Of a stretch of 64,000 nucleotides of DNA, positions 37,448-46,210 are shown piece after piece. The notes beneath the pieces are model-generated. The model searched no databases and was not told where the DNA came from. It saw only the letters and a program-made list of their open reading frames with translations. Position 1 is the first letter of the stretch, and every line of letters begins with the position of its first letter. The stretch comes from JAIXWP01 sp041391745 (GTDB lineage Bacteria > Bacteroidota > Bacteroidia > Flavobacteriales_D > Sanyastnellaceae): positions 6,341 to 70,340 of the forward strand of contig JAWKNK010000016.1 in the NCBI GenBank assembly GCA_041391745.1, in the 5' to 3' direction. A program made the position numbers and the translations under genes.

Positions 37448-39270
37448 TGAGTTGGTCACAATTTAGAGAGCGAGCAAACTTAGTGCTGTTCCAACATAAG
37501 GAACAAGTACTGCGTGTCTTTAAAGGTGTGAGCATTGCGGTAACATTATTGGCTTTGGGAACCATGATATGGATTTATGGTTTCCAGCTTTCAGAGGACG
37601 ACAAGAACTTTGCATTCTATTTGATCAAGGGTTCCTTTGGATTCTACATTCTGCATTATTTGGTCAGAATAGTTTATGACTTTCATCCCATTGATTTCAT
37701 TAAAAGAACATGGTTTGAAGGGATTATGATGTTCCTTCTTTTGCTAGAAGGGATAAGTTATACCTGCTTCGATGTACTGGTAATTGAAAGCATTTTTACA
37801 AAAATTGGAGTTACTAATTTCACCGGATTAAGTACTGTCCTTATTCAAGTTTACTTCTTTGTAGTTGTAATCAATGAATTCTTACGAAACAGTGATTTCC
37901 TTCCTAGGGTACGTCTGAATCCAGCGATCATCTTTGTTTTATCGTTTGTAACAATCATCATGGTTGGTACTTTTCTTTTGATGCTTCCCGAGATGACAGT
38001 GAATGGAATTTCATTCGTAGATGCATTGTTTACTTCTACCAGTGCAACTTGTGTAACTGGTCTCATGACGATGGACACGCACGTTGATTTCACCTTCAAG
38101 GGTCAGTTTGTAATTCTCGCTTTGATCAAACTTGGAGGAACAAATATTATCGCCTTTGGTGGATTTTTATCGTTGATGAGTAAGGTAGGTGTTGGGGTGA
38201 GACATCACCAGGTGATTGAAGGCTTTGTTGCAAAAAATAATATTCTATCGGCGAGTGGAATGCTAGGCAAAGTTTTGCTTTGGACACTGATGATTGAATT
38301 GGGCGGTGCTGTGGCCATTTATTATTTATGGGATCCCAATATTCAATGGTTTGATAATGGAGAGCGAATTTTCTACTCCATCTTTCATAGCATTTCCGCA
38401 TTCAATAATGCCGGAATAAGTTTATTCTCAAATGGATTCTATGAAGGAGCAGTTCGCTTCAATTATCTAGTGCATTGGGTGTTGATCATTCAGATATTTT
38501 TTGGCTCATTAGGTATCCTTGCGATATTTGACTTATTTGAACCAAAACGACTCAGAGAGCGACTTAAATTTCCATGGAAGCAAATTGAATTCAGTACCAA
38601 AATCGCGCTTTATGTTTCTATTTGGTTGGTGCTGATTGGTACTGTCTTGATTTTCATTTTTGAAAAAAATAACACCCTCGCAGAGCATAGTCTCTTTGGT
38701 AAAATTACTGAAGCAGTGTTTCAAGCGGTAGCCCCTAGAACTGCAGGTTTCAATACCGTGAATTACGGAGCACTCTCAGTGCCCTCTATCATGTTCATTG
38801 TTGCGCTAATGTATATTGGGGCGAGTAGTACTTCAACAGGAGGTGGTATCAAAACCTCTAGTCTCGCTATTATTTGGGCGGATGTTAGAGCTGTAATGAC
38901 AGGCCAACAAAGAGCGGTACTGTGGAAAAGAACGATTGGTCCAAACCTCAAAAGCAGTGCTTACAGCATCGCAATAATCTATGTTATAATGAACTTCGTT
39001 GGTATTATGTTGTTGAGTGTTTCTGAGTGGCAACTTTTGTCTTTGCCGGGCTTCACCATTACCGATTTGGTTTTCGAACAAGTGAGCGCGTTTAGTACAG
39101 TAGGTTTATCACTTGGTGTTACCGGATTTCTTTCTGAAACAGGAAAGTGCATTATCATTGGTAGCATGTTTGTTGGACGTGTAGGTACATTCACCATAGC
39201 GTTTGCACTAGCAGGGAAATTTGTTCAGCAAAAGTTCAAATACCCAGAGGCAGAAACAATTGTTGGATAA
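37447..39270 (+). CDS. trkH: TrkH/Ktr-type potassium uptake permease
   Basis: This inner-membrane protein of 607 residues transports K+ and normally needs a regulatory TrkA/KtrA subunit. The four pore loops are recognisable, for example TSTSATCVTGLM, HSISAFNNAGIS, APRTAGFNTV and QVSAFSTVGLSLG. The first ~150 residues carry additional helices as in other Bacteroidetes TrkH. No trkA-like gene is present here. Its start overlaps the kinase stop by one base. Confidence 0.93.
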   Translation: MSWSQFRERANLVLFQHKEQVLRVFKGVSIAVTLLALGTMIWIYGFQLSEDDKNFAFYLIKGSFGFYILHYLVRIVYDFHPIDFIKRTWFEGIMMFLLLLEGISYTCFDVLVIESIFTKIGVTNFTGLSTVLIQVYFFVVVINEFLRNSDFLPRVRLNPAIIFVLSFVTIIMVGTFLLMLPEMTVNGISFVDALFTSTSATCVTGLMTMDTHVDFTFKGQFVILALIKLGGTNIIAFGGFLSLMSKVGVGVRHHQVIEGFVAKNNILSASGMLGKVLLWTLMIELGGAVAIYYLWDPNIQWFDNGERIFYSIFHSISAFNNAGISLFSNGFYEGAVRFNYLVHWVLIIQIFFGSLGILAIFDLFEPKRLRERLKFPWKQIEFSTKIALYVSIWLVLIGTVLIFIFEKNNTLAEHSLFGKITEAVFQAVAPRTAGFNTVNYGALSVPSIMFIVALMYIGASSTSTGGGIKTSSLAIIWADVRAVMTGQQRAVLWKRTIGPNLKSSAYSIAIIYVIMNFVGIMLLSVSEWQLLSLPGFTITDLVFEQVSAFSTVGLSLGVTGFLSETGKCIIIGSMFVGRVGTFTIAFALAGKFVQQKFKYPEAETIVG

Positions 39271-39304
39271 AAAAGAAGAGTAATTAGTTTTTATAAAAAA
39301 TAGA

Positions 39305-40033
39305 ATGGGCACATCAGTCAAGCCATACAATCAGTCAGGAAAGAAAGTTGAAGTTGAACAAATGTTTGACAACATCGCTCATAGTTATGATTTTTTGAAT
39401 CACTTTTTTTCAATGGGAATTGATATTCTTTGGAGAAAAAAAGCAATTCGAATTTTAAAGAAAGAAAACCCAAAATTGGTATTGGATATAGCTACCGGTA
39501 CAGCAGACTTTGCGATGGAAGCTGTGCGCATGAACTTGGGCGCTGATAAAATTATTGGAGTGGATATCAGTGAAGGAATGCTTGAGGTAGGTCGAAAGAA
39601 AATCCATGAAAAAGGATGGGATGATAAAATTGAATTGAAAAAAGGCGATTCAGAAAACCTGCCTTTTGAAAGCGATTACTTTGATGGATACACCGTAGCG
39701 TTTGGAGTGAGAAATTTTGAAAATCTAGAAAAAGGCCTTACCGAAATGCACCGTGTATTGAAACCAGGAGCTTTGGGTATTGTTTTGGAATTTTCCAAGC
39801 CCAAAAAATTTCCAGTGAAACAAGGATTTAAATTTTACTTTAAATATGTGATGCCCACAATTGGAAAGTTGGTGTCAAAAGATGCTCGAGCTTATACTTA
39901 TTTGCCAGAATCTGTTGATGCTTTTCCTGATGGTGAAAAGTTTGTAGAAATAATGAATAAAATTGGCTATCGAGAAACGAAGTGCATTTCTCTTTCCGGA
40001 GGAATTGCAAGCATCTACCTTGGTAGAAAATAG
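39305..40033 (+). CDS. ubiE: Demethylmenaquinone methyltransferase
   Basis: UbiE/MenG adds the last methyl group in menaquinone (or ubiquinone) synthesis using SAM. The 242 residues contain VEQMFDNIAHSYDFLNHFFSMGID (family signature), motif I VLDIATGTADFAM, and FDGYTVAFGVRNFENLEKGLTEMHRVLKPGG-like sequence (here GAL). Menaquinone is expected in this phylum, so the demethylmenaquinone role is more likely. It ends 2 bp before aroA. Confidence 0.95.
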   Translation: MGTSVKPYNQSGKKVEVEQMFDNIAHSYDFLNHFFSMGIDILWRKKAIRILKKENPKLVLDIATGTADFAMEAVRMNLGADKIIGVDISEGMLEVGRKKIHEKGWDDKIELKKGDSENLPFESDYFDGYTVAFGVRNFENLEKGLTEMHRVLKPGALGIVLEFSKPKKFPVKQGFKFYFKYVMPTIGKLVSKDARAYTYLPESVDAFPDGEKFVEIMNKIGYRETKCISLSGGIASIYLGRK

Positions 40034-40035
40034 GA

Positions 40036-41316
40036 ATGAAAAAAGACGTATATCCTTCTATTCTCACTGGAACGATAAAAGCTCCGGGAAGTAAAAGTAT
40101 AGCACAACGCATGGTTGCGGGAGCACTGTTGGCAAAAGGCGAAAGTTTCATCGCCGATTATCCTGAGAGCGCGGATTGCCAAGCGGCACTTCAAGTTGCT
40201 CAGCAATTGGGCGCAGTGATTACCACCAATCAAAATGACATCACCATCAAGGGTGGCTTTCCTCAAAATTTTCAGAACGGAATTCGAAACCCAAAAGACC
40301 AGATCTTTTGCGGCGAATCAGGTTTGGCTTCGCGGATGTTCACGCCCATCGCTGCACTTTACCATGAAGAAATATTAGTGGAAGGGGAAGGTAGTCTATT
40401 GCTTCGACCATTCACCGAGTTTGATCAAGTGATCCCTGCACTTGGTGCAAAGTGTAAAACAAAAAAGGGGAAGCTGCCTGTAAAAGTGCACGGACCGCTT
40501 CAAGGTGGAAAAGCGGATTTGGATGGGAGTCTTTCGTCACAATTTCTAACGGGACTGCTAATGGCGTTGCCAAGGGCAGATCATGAGAGTTTACTAAACG
40601 TTTCAAATTTGAAGAGCATTCCTTATGTGAGAATGACGATAGAAGTGATGAAAATGTTTGGTGTTGAAACCTCAAACGAACAGTTTGAAAAATTCAAAAT
40701 TGCTCCCAATCAAACCTACATTCCAATTAAGGCGGATGTTCCTGGAGATTGGAGTGGTGCTGCATTTCTGCTTGTAGCAGGCGCTGTGGCTGCGGAGAAC
40801 GGAATTCTTGTTACCAATTTATCCTTTGATATAACACAGGCAGATAGTAAGATACTGGATGCATTAAAGCTTGCGGGCGTTTCGTTTGAAATTAAAAAAG
40901 AAGGAATTTTTATTCGGGAAAGTGAGATTCAAGCATTTGAATTCGACGCTTCCGACTGCCCTGACTTGATGCCTCCATTGGCTGCGCTTGCCGCTTTTGC
41001 TAATGGTGTTTCTGTTTTGAAAGGAGCTAAACGTTTGAAGCATAAAGAAAGCAATCGAAGCAAGGCACTAAAGGAAGAGTTTGGAAAGGCAGGAATTAAA
41101 ATTACGGTTCGAGATGATGAAATGCTGATCTACCCCGGACATATTCGATCGGCACAGTTGAATTCCCACAATGATCATCGAATCGCAATGGCAGCAGCCA
41201 TTTTAGGACTTGGTGGAGATAAAATCACAATAAATGGCTCTTCATGCGTTTCGAAGTCATATCCAAGTTTTTTCGAGGATTTGACGGCGTTAAATGCTAA
41301 AATTGCAAGTAAATAA
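40036..41316 (+). CDS. aroA: 3-phosphoshikimate 1-carboxyvinyltransferase (EPSP synthase)
   Basis: AroA joins phosphoenolpyruvate to shikimate-3-phosphate in the chorismate pathway. The N-terminal APGSKSIAQRMVAGALLA carries the conserved Lys and Ser. GESGLASRMFTPIAAL, DGSLSSQFLTGLLMALP, DCPDLMPPLAALAAF and the Arg/Lys-rich RLKHKESNRSKALKEEF are all present, with NDHRIAMAAAILGLG near the end. The 426 residues are typical. Chorismate also feeds menaquinone, which fits the adjacent methyltransferase. Confidence 0.96.
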   Translation: MKKDVYPSILTGTIKAPGSKSIAQRMVAGALLAKGESFIADYPESADCQAALQVAQQLGAVITTNQNDITIKGGFPQNFQNGIRNPKDQIFCGESGLASRMFTPIAALYHEEILVEGEGSLLLRPFTEFDQVIPALGAKCKTKKGKLPVKVHGPLQGGKADLDGSLSSQFLTGLLMALPRADHESLLNVSNLKSIPYVRMTIEVMKMFGVETSNEQFEKFKIAPNQTYIPIKADVPGDWSGAAFLLVAGAVAAENGILVTNLSFDITQADSKILDALKLAGVSFEIKKEGIFIRESEIQAFEFDASDCPDLMPPLAALAAFANGVSVLKGAKRLKHKESNRSKALKEEFGKAGIKITVRDDEMLIYPGHIRSAQLNSHNDHRIAMAAAILGLGGDKITINGSSCVSKSYPSFFEDLTALNAKIASK

Positions 41317-41339
41317 CACTGAAAAACTATATTCGCATT

Positions 41340-42362
41340 ATGAAATTTTCAGCACAACAGATAGCCGGAATGCTCGGCGGTACAGTAGAAGGAAATGGTG
41401 ATGTGGAAGTGAACAACCTTTCTAAGATTGAAGAAGGCACACCTGGCACGCTTACCTTTCTTGCTAATCCGAAATATGAAGCATTCATTTATGAAACAAA
41501 AGCGAGTATCGCAATAGTTTCAAATTCATTCAAAGCTGAAAAAGAAATTCCAGGCACGCTAACTTTAATTCGAGTAGAAGAAGCTTACACAGCATTTGCG
41601 AAACTACTTGAAGCTTATAATAATTTGAAGAAGCCTAAAGCAGGAATTGATGTGCAATCTTCGGTGGCAGCTTCTGCGAAAGTTGGAAATAATGTTTACA
41701 TAGGTCCATTCTGTGTTGTGAGCGAGGGCGCTGTAATTGGAGACAATTCGGTGCTTTATGCAGGCAGCTATGTCGGCGAAAATGTACTCATTGGTGAAGG
41801 AGCATTGCTGCACGCAGGAGTGAAAATTTATGCCGATTGTAAAATAGGAAATCACTGCACGTTTCATGCTGGTGTGATCATCGGTGGTGATGGCTTCGGA
41901 TTCGCACCAAATTCGGAAAACAACTATGCTAAAGTTCCACAGATTGGAAATGTGATTATTGAAGATCATGTGGAGGTAGGAGCAAATACAACAATTGATA
42001 GAGCGACATTGGGATCGACAATCATTCGCAAAGGAGCGAAGATTGATAACCTGATTCAAATTGCCCACAACGTGGAGATTGGAGAGAACACAGTCATCGC
42101 CGCACAGACAGGAATTGCAGGTTCTACCAAAATAGGAAAGAATTGTATGATTGGTGGCCAGGTCGGAATCGTTGGGCACATCTCAATAGCGGAGGGAACA
42201 AAAATTGCTGCGCAAAGTGGAGTGGGTGCTGACATCAAAGAACCGAATACCATTATCCAAGGTTCGCCTGCCTTTTCTATCATGGACTACAAAAAGAGCT
42301 ATGTCGGATTTAGGAAACTTCCAGACATCATACGCCGATTGGAAGATCTAGAAAGAAAGTAA
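41340..42362 (+). CDS. lpxD: UDP-3-O-(3-hydroxyacyl)glucosamine N-acyltransferase
   Basis: LpxD adds the N-linked hydroxyacyl chain in lipid A synthesis. The 340-residue protein has the N-terminal uridine-binding domain (EVNNLSKIEEGTPGTLTFLANPKYE) and a left-handed beta-helix of hexapeptide repeats, with the catalytic His in CTFHAGVIIGGDGFGFAPN. The C-terminal helix is present (LPDIIRRLEDLERK). Its last 15 bp overlap the convergent methyltransferase gene. Confidence 0.96.
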   Translation: MKFSAQQIAGMLGGTVEGNGDVEVNNLSKIEEGTPGTLTFLANPKYEAFIYETKASIAIVSNSFKAEKEIPGTLTLIRVEEAYTAFAKLLEAYNNLKKPKAGIDVQSSVAASAKVGNNVYIGPFCVVSEGAVIGDNSVLYAGSYVGENVLIGEGALLHAGVKIYADCKIGNHCTFHAGVIIGGDGFGFAPNSENNYAKVPQIGNVIIEDHVEVGANTTIDRATLGSTIIRKGAKIDNLIQIAHNVEIGENTVIAAQTGIAGSTKIGKNCMIGGQVGIVGHISIAEGTKIAAQSGVGADIKEPNTIIQGSPAFSIMDYKKSYVGFRKLPDIIRRLEDLERK

Positions 42363-43147
42363 TCCGTTGAGCTTAAAATGCTCTTTGGTCATTCTAGGTT
42401 GAAGCATGATTACACCAAAATGAAAAAAATCCATGGAGAGACTCACTCTTTCATGGTTGATGATCTCGAGCCATGCTCTGTTCATGCCTCTAGACCAATA
42501 AATGTCGTCAAATACAAACCATGTATTTTCATTTACATGATTCAACAATTCTAGAAAGTACTTCACAGTGGCGTCATAGGTGTGATTACCGTCAATGTAA
42601 ATCAAGTCGAATTTCTGTTCTTTTTCTAGATCGGTTGAAATGAATTCATCAAATTTTTGATGAACTACTCGAACGTTTTTGACGGCTTGTTTTGCAAATA
42701 GTGTGCTGGCGAAATTTGCTATTTCTTTCGATCCTTCTACAGATATTATTTCGGATTGAGGTGCTGCTTTAGCGATGTATAGTGAGGTAAGTCCAAGGCT
42801 TGTTCCAAATTCTAAGATGGACTGAGGCTGAAAGAATTGACCAATTTGTACAAGGCTTCAGCTTGAACCTTTGGCGCTACGGCTTTTTGGGCAATTGATT
42901 TCACAAGTCTTGTTTTGGACTGCCTTCCTCTAGTTCCAGCACCGAAATCTTCTACTTGGAGTATGCTATTGTCTCGAAGCAGTTGTGATCTTAATTGATC
43001 TAATTCTTTAAAGTCATTAAATACACGATCCTTTCTCAGGATTTCTGAAGTAAGGTGAAAGACCAGTGGTGAATGAACGCCGTGTCTCCATTTACCGTTG
43101 ATTTTGTGTTTTAGAAAATGAAATGTTTCGAAAAGGGCGTCAGACAT
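42348..43147 (-). CDS. Class I SAM-dependent methyltransferase (one frameshift)
   Basis: Two frames join into one protein of about 267 residues. The N-terminal part, MSDALFETFHFLKHKINGKWRHGVHSPLVFHL, runs to ALYKLV. After restoring one G in a G-run near 42851 it continues GQFFQPQSILEFGTSLGLTSLYIA (SAM-binding motif I). KFDLIYIDGNHTYDATVKYF and FVFDDIYWSRGMNRAW follow. The family is Methyltransf_24-like. The substrate is unknown. It is a conserved Bacteroidetes arrangement as I recall, with HGVHSPFV as a hallmark. The 3' end overlaps lpxD by 15 bp in convergent orientation. Confidence 0.82.
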
Positions 43148-43210
43148 GGCGCAAAGATGGGGAGAAAGTCAATTTTGATAAAAAAAAGTAATGGTTTAAC
43201 GAATCATTAG

Positions 43211-43240
43211 GTTGAATGGCATCATGTTTGGCTAAATTTG
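43211..43240 (+). promoter_or_regulatory. Bacteroidetes promoter of the small secreted protein
   Basis: GTTG (43211-43214) as the -33 box and TAAATTTG (43233-43240) as the -7 box are separated by 18 bp. The ATG lies 17 bp downstream of the -7 box. Confidence 0.6.
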
Positions 43241-43257
43241 GACCTAATTAATCCTTA

Positions 43258-43767
43258 ATGAATATGATGAAGAAAATCGCGATGTTTGTTATGCTAGCTG
43301 CGCCAGTTGCTGCTTTTTCACAAACAAGACTATCTGCAACACAAACAGATAAGCAAGATCCAAGTAAAAAGACTGAGATGGCTCCTGCAGCTAATTCAGA
43401 AGGTCTAGAGGTTATTTTCGGCGAAATTATTATCACTCAAAACAATATGGGTGGCTCTGTAATTCGTTTAGAATTTGGAAAAGAAGGAATGAATAGCTTG
43501 GAAGATAAAGTTTTGATTGAACAAATCGGAGAAGCTCGCAAGCGTCAGTTTACTAATGTACCAGATGCGTTGACATTCATGGCTACCTTAGGATATAAGT
43601 ATGTGAGCAGTTACACAATTGGCGAAGGTCCAAAGGGTGAAACGCATCTAATTTTGGAATACCGCATCAAGTCTAAAAGACAAGAAAGAAATGCCGGTAA
43701 ACCAGTAGAAAGAACGAATACTGGCGAAAAGCCAGTGGTGAATGACAAAGCACCAGCTAAAAAATAA
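43258..43767 (+). CDS. Small secreted protein of unknown function
   Basis: I do not recognise this 169-residue protein. It has a signal peptide (MNMMKKIAMFVMLAAPVAAFSQ). A compact central domain (about 48-145) contains GLEVIFGEIIITQNNMGGSVIRLEFGKEG and FTNVPDALTFMATLGYKYVSSYTIGEGPKGETHLILEYRI. A basic, low-complexity tail follows, rich in K, R, N, P and E. There is no lipobox or T9SS tail, so it is likely periplasmic. It has its own promoter and strong terminator, so it is probably transcribed alone. ATGs at codons 1, 3 and 4 are all possible starts. Confidence 0.75.
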   Translation: MNMMKKIAMFVMLAAPVAAFSQTRLSATQTDKQDPSKKTEMAPAANSEGLEVIFGEIIITQNNMGGSVIRLEFGKEGMNSLEDKVLIEQIGEARKRQFTNVPDALTFMATLGYKYVSSYTIGEGPKGETHLILEYRIKSKRQERNAGKPVERTNTGEKPVVNDKAPAKK

Positions 43768-43787
43768 TCATTGAATTTTGATGATAG

Positions 43788-43817
43788 AAGCCCCTTCCGA
43801 AAGAAGGGGCTTTTTTT
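43788..43817 (+). terminator. Intrinsic terminator before dnaK
   Basis: AAGCCCCTTC and GAAGGGGCTT form a 10-bp GC-rich stem with a CGAAA loop, followed by a T-run. It separates the small secreted protein from dnaK. Confidence 0.93.
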
Positions 43818-43818
43818 A

Positions 43819-43924
43819 TGTCAGTTTTTACAATGAATTCAGGGTGTTCATGATGCTTTTGACACCTTTTGACTTGAGGATTATTGTAAAAACTGACAAA
43901 ATTGCATTTGTGGCAGTTTTTTTC
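43819..43924. promoter_or_regulatory. Cluster of inverted half-sites upstream of dnaK
   Basis: TGTCAGTTTTTACAAT (43819-43834) and ATTGTAAAAACTGACA (43883-43898) are perfect 16-bp inverted copies 48 bp apart. A third related element, TGGCAGTTTTTTTC (43911-43924), forms a 10-of-11 inverted pair with the second across 12 bp. The cluster ends 57 bp before the dnaK ATG. It is not the CIRCE element. The third element also resembles the -24 half of a sigma-54 promoter, though the -12 GC is missing. Confidence 0.5.
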
Positions 43925-43981
43925 TTGATGGCATTAAGATTGACAAATGGGCGACGAGTTAAAAAAGTAAACAAATTAGAA

Positions 43982-45883
43982 ATGAGCAAGATTATAGGAA
44001 TTGACCTTGGAACGACCAACAGCTGCGTAGCAGTGATGGAAGGTAACGAACCAGTGGTTATTGCAAACAGTGAAGGGAAGCGCACTACTCCTTCAGTAGT
44101 AGCTTTCGTAGATGGGGGAGAAAGAAAGGTGGGTGATCCTGCAAAGCGTCAGGCGATTACAAACCCAACTAAAACTATCTACTCTATCAAAAGATTTATG
44201 GGTACTAGTTTTACTGAGTCTGAAAAAGAGGCTTCACGCGTTCCTTATCAGGTAGTAAAAGGAGACAACGATACTCCAAGAGTTAAAATTGACGACAGAC
44301 TTTATTCTCCACAAGAAATCTCAGCAATGGTTCTTCAAAAGATGAAGAAAACAGCTGAAGACTATCTTGGTCACGAGGTTTCAGAAGCGGTGATCACTGT
44401 TCCTGCATACTTCAATGACGCGCAGCGCCAAGCAACAAAAGAGGCTGGTGAAGTAGCTGGATTGAAAGTGAAAAGAATTATCAACGAGCCTACTGCAGCG
44501 GCGTTGGCTTATGGTCTTGATAAGAATGCACAAGATTTGAAAATTGTTGTTTTCGACTGCGGTGGTGGTACTCACGACGTATCAGTACTTGAGTTGGGAG
44601 ATGGCGTTTTCGAAGTGCTTTCAACAGATGGAGACACTCACCTTGGTGGTGATGACTTCGACCAAGTAATCATCGATTGGTTGGTACAAGAGTTCAAGAA
44701 CGAGAATGGAAATATCGATTTGACAAAAGATCCAATGGCTCTTCAAAGATTGAAGGAAGCTGCTGAGAAAGCGAAAATCGAGCTTTCAAGTTCAACATCA
44801 ACTGAAATCAACTTGCCATACATCATGCCTGTTGATGGAATTCCTAAGCACTTGGTTAAGACGCTTAGCCGTGCGAAGTTTGAGCAATTGGCGGATAGCT
44901 TGATTCAAAGAACAATCGCTCCGTGCGAAACTGCTTTGAAAAACGCAGGTCTTTCTGTTAAAGATATCAATGAGGTGATTCTTGTTGGTGGATCAACTCG
45001 TATCCCAGCAATTCAAGATGCAGTTAAAAAATATTTCGGTAAAGAGCCTAGCAAGGGTGTGAATCCTGATGAGGTGGTGGCTATCGGAGCTGCGATTCAA
45101 GGTGGTGTACTTACTGGAGAAGTGAAAGATGTACTTCTTCTTGATGTTACTCCACTTTCATTGGGTATCGAAACAATGGGTGGTGTATTCACCAAGTTGA
45201 TTGATGCAAATACTACAATTCCAACTCAAAAGTCGGAAGTGTTTAGTACAGCTAGCGACAATCAACCAAGTGTTGAAATCCATGTGTTGCAAGGGGAGCG
45301 CTCAATGGCAAGAGATAATAGAACTATCGGTAGATTCCACTTGGATGGAATTCCACCAGCACCTCGAGGTGTGCCGCAAGTAGAAGTTATCTTCGATATT
45401 GATGCTAACGGTATCATCAACGTAAGTGCTAAAGACAAGGCTACCAATAAAATTCAGTCGATTAGAATTGAAGCTTCAAGCGGACTTTCAAAAGAAGAAA
45501 TTGAGAAGATGAAGCGTGAAGCAGAAGCTAACGCAGAAGCAGATAAGAAAGCGAAAGAAGAAGCTGATGTTGTAAACCAAGCAGATTCATTGATTTTCCA
45601 AACAGAGAAAAACTTGAAAGAGTTTGGTGAAAAACTTCCAGCTGACAAGAAATCAGAAATTGAAGCGGCGTTAGAAAACTTGAAAAAGGCGCATGCTGAA
45701 AAGAACTTGGATCAAATCAAATCATCAATGGATCATTTGAATCAAGTATTCCAAGCGGCTAGCCAAGATATGTACAACGCCTCAAATGCGGAAGGTGCAA
45801 CTCAAGGTCAACCAGATGGACAAGCAGCTAACGACACTGAAGTAACTGATGTTGACTTCGAAGAAGTAAAAGACGATAAATAA
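43982..45883 (+). CDS. dnaK: Chaperone protein DnaK (Hsp70)
   Basis: DnaK is the ATP-dependent chaperone that folds and protects proteins with DnaJ and GrpE. I chose the ATG at 43982, giving 633 residues starting MSKIIGIDLGTTNSCVAV; a longer frame from 43778 would cover the regulatory region and terminator. All Hsp70 marks are present: phosphate loops, VFDCGGGTHDVSVLELGDG, VLVGGSTRIPAI-like sequence and the EEVK-type tail (DVDFEEVKDDK). Family members usually have DLGGGTFDVS; Cys and His replace Leu and Phe here. dnaJ and grpE are not adjacent. Confidence 0.98.
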   Translation: MSKIIGIDLGTTNSCVAVMEGNEPVVIANSEGKRTTPSVVAFVDGGERKVGDPAKRQAITNPTKTIYSIKRFMGTSFTESEKEASRVPYQVVKGDNDTPRVKIDDRLYSPQEISAMVLQKMKKTAEDYLGHEVSEAVITVPAYFNDAQRQATKEAGEVAGLKVKRIINEPTAAALAYGLDKNAQDLKIVVFDCGGGTHDVSVLELGDGVFEVLSTDGDTHLGGDDFDQVIIDWLVQEFKNENGNIDLTKDPMALQRLKEAAEKAKIELSSSTSTEINLPYIMPVDGIPKHLVKTLSRAKFEQLADSLIQRTIAPCETALKNAGLSVKDINEVILVGGSTRIPAIQDAVKKYFGKEPSKGVNPDEVVAIGAAIQGGVLTGEVKDVLLLDVTPLSLGIETMGGVFTKLIDANTTIPTQKSEVFSTASDNQPSVEIHVLQGERSMARDNRTIGRFHLDGIPPAPRGVPQVEVIFDIDANGIINVSAKDKATNKIQSIRIEASSGLSKEEIEKMKREAEANAEADKKAKEEADVVNQADSLIFQTEKNLKEFGEKLPADKKSEIEAALENLKKAHAEKNLDQIKSSMDHLNQVFQAASQDMYNASNAEGATQGQPDGQAANDTEVTDVDFEEVKDDK

Positions 45884-45905
45884 TCGAATTTTATAGATAA
45901 AACTT

Positions 45906-45937
45906 AAAAAGGGCTGTCTGAAAAGACGGCCCTTTTT
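45906..45937 (+). terminator. Intrinsic terminator after dnaK
   Basis: AAAAAGGGC-T-GTCT pairs with AGAC-G-GCCCTTTTT around a GAAA loop, with one mismatch, followed by more T residues. Confidence 0.9.
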
Positions 45938-46152
45938 GTTTTTCAGGATATATTTTTAAAGTGGTGTGGTGAATTTAGCTCACGAAATTTGGGTGAGCTC
46001 AGCCCAATGGGGAAGTCATATGTATGCATAATTATTCTCAATGATTTTGAAAATCAGCGGTCTTGTTGAATGTTTGAAGGTGTTTAAAAATGAATGTCTA
46101 TATACATGTGACTTAATTCCTTTTTATTAGTCTATAAAACATACCACTATGA
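45938..46152. other. Non-coding gap between dnaK and mscL
   Basis: This stretch holds no convincing gene or tRNA on either strand. The only structure I see is an inverted repeat, AGCTCAC (45977-45983) and GTGAGCT (45993-45999), without a T-run. The rest is AT-rich with no repeats that stand out. Confidence 0.5.
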
Positions 46153-46183
46153 ATTGGGCAAAGATGTCTTTGTATTATTTTTG
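46153..46183 (+). promoter_or_regulatory. Bacteroidetes promoter of mscL
   Basis: ATTG (46153-46156) and TATTTTTG (46176-46183) fit the -33 and -7 boxes with 19 bp between them. The mscL ATG lies 27 bp downstream. Confidence 0.55.
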
Positions 46184-46210
46184 ACCGCTTGATTATTAAA
46201 CCCTTACACT

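Noticed and set aside
43911..43924. A sigma-54 promoter for dnaK
   Set aside because: TGGCAG resembles the -24 box, but the -12 GC at the required spacing is missing. It is kept only as a possibility in the half-site finding.
43778..43981. A 68-residue upstream extension of dnaK in the same frame
   Set aside because: It would run through the terminator and the inverted half-sites, and the added residues are unlike Hsp70. The ATG at 43982 starts exactly at the conserved N-terminus.
45938..46210. A tRNA or small RNA gene in the dnaK-mscL gap
   Set aside because: No cloverleaf, TTCGA-type T-loop or matched acceptor stem could be drawn. The only hairpin is short and lacks a T-run.
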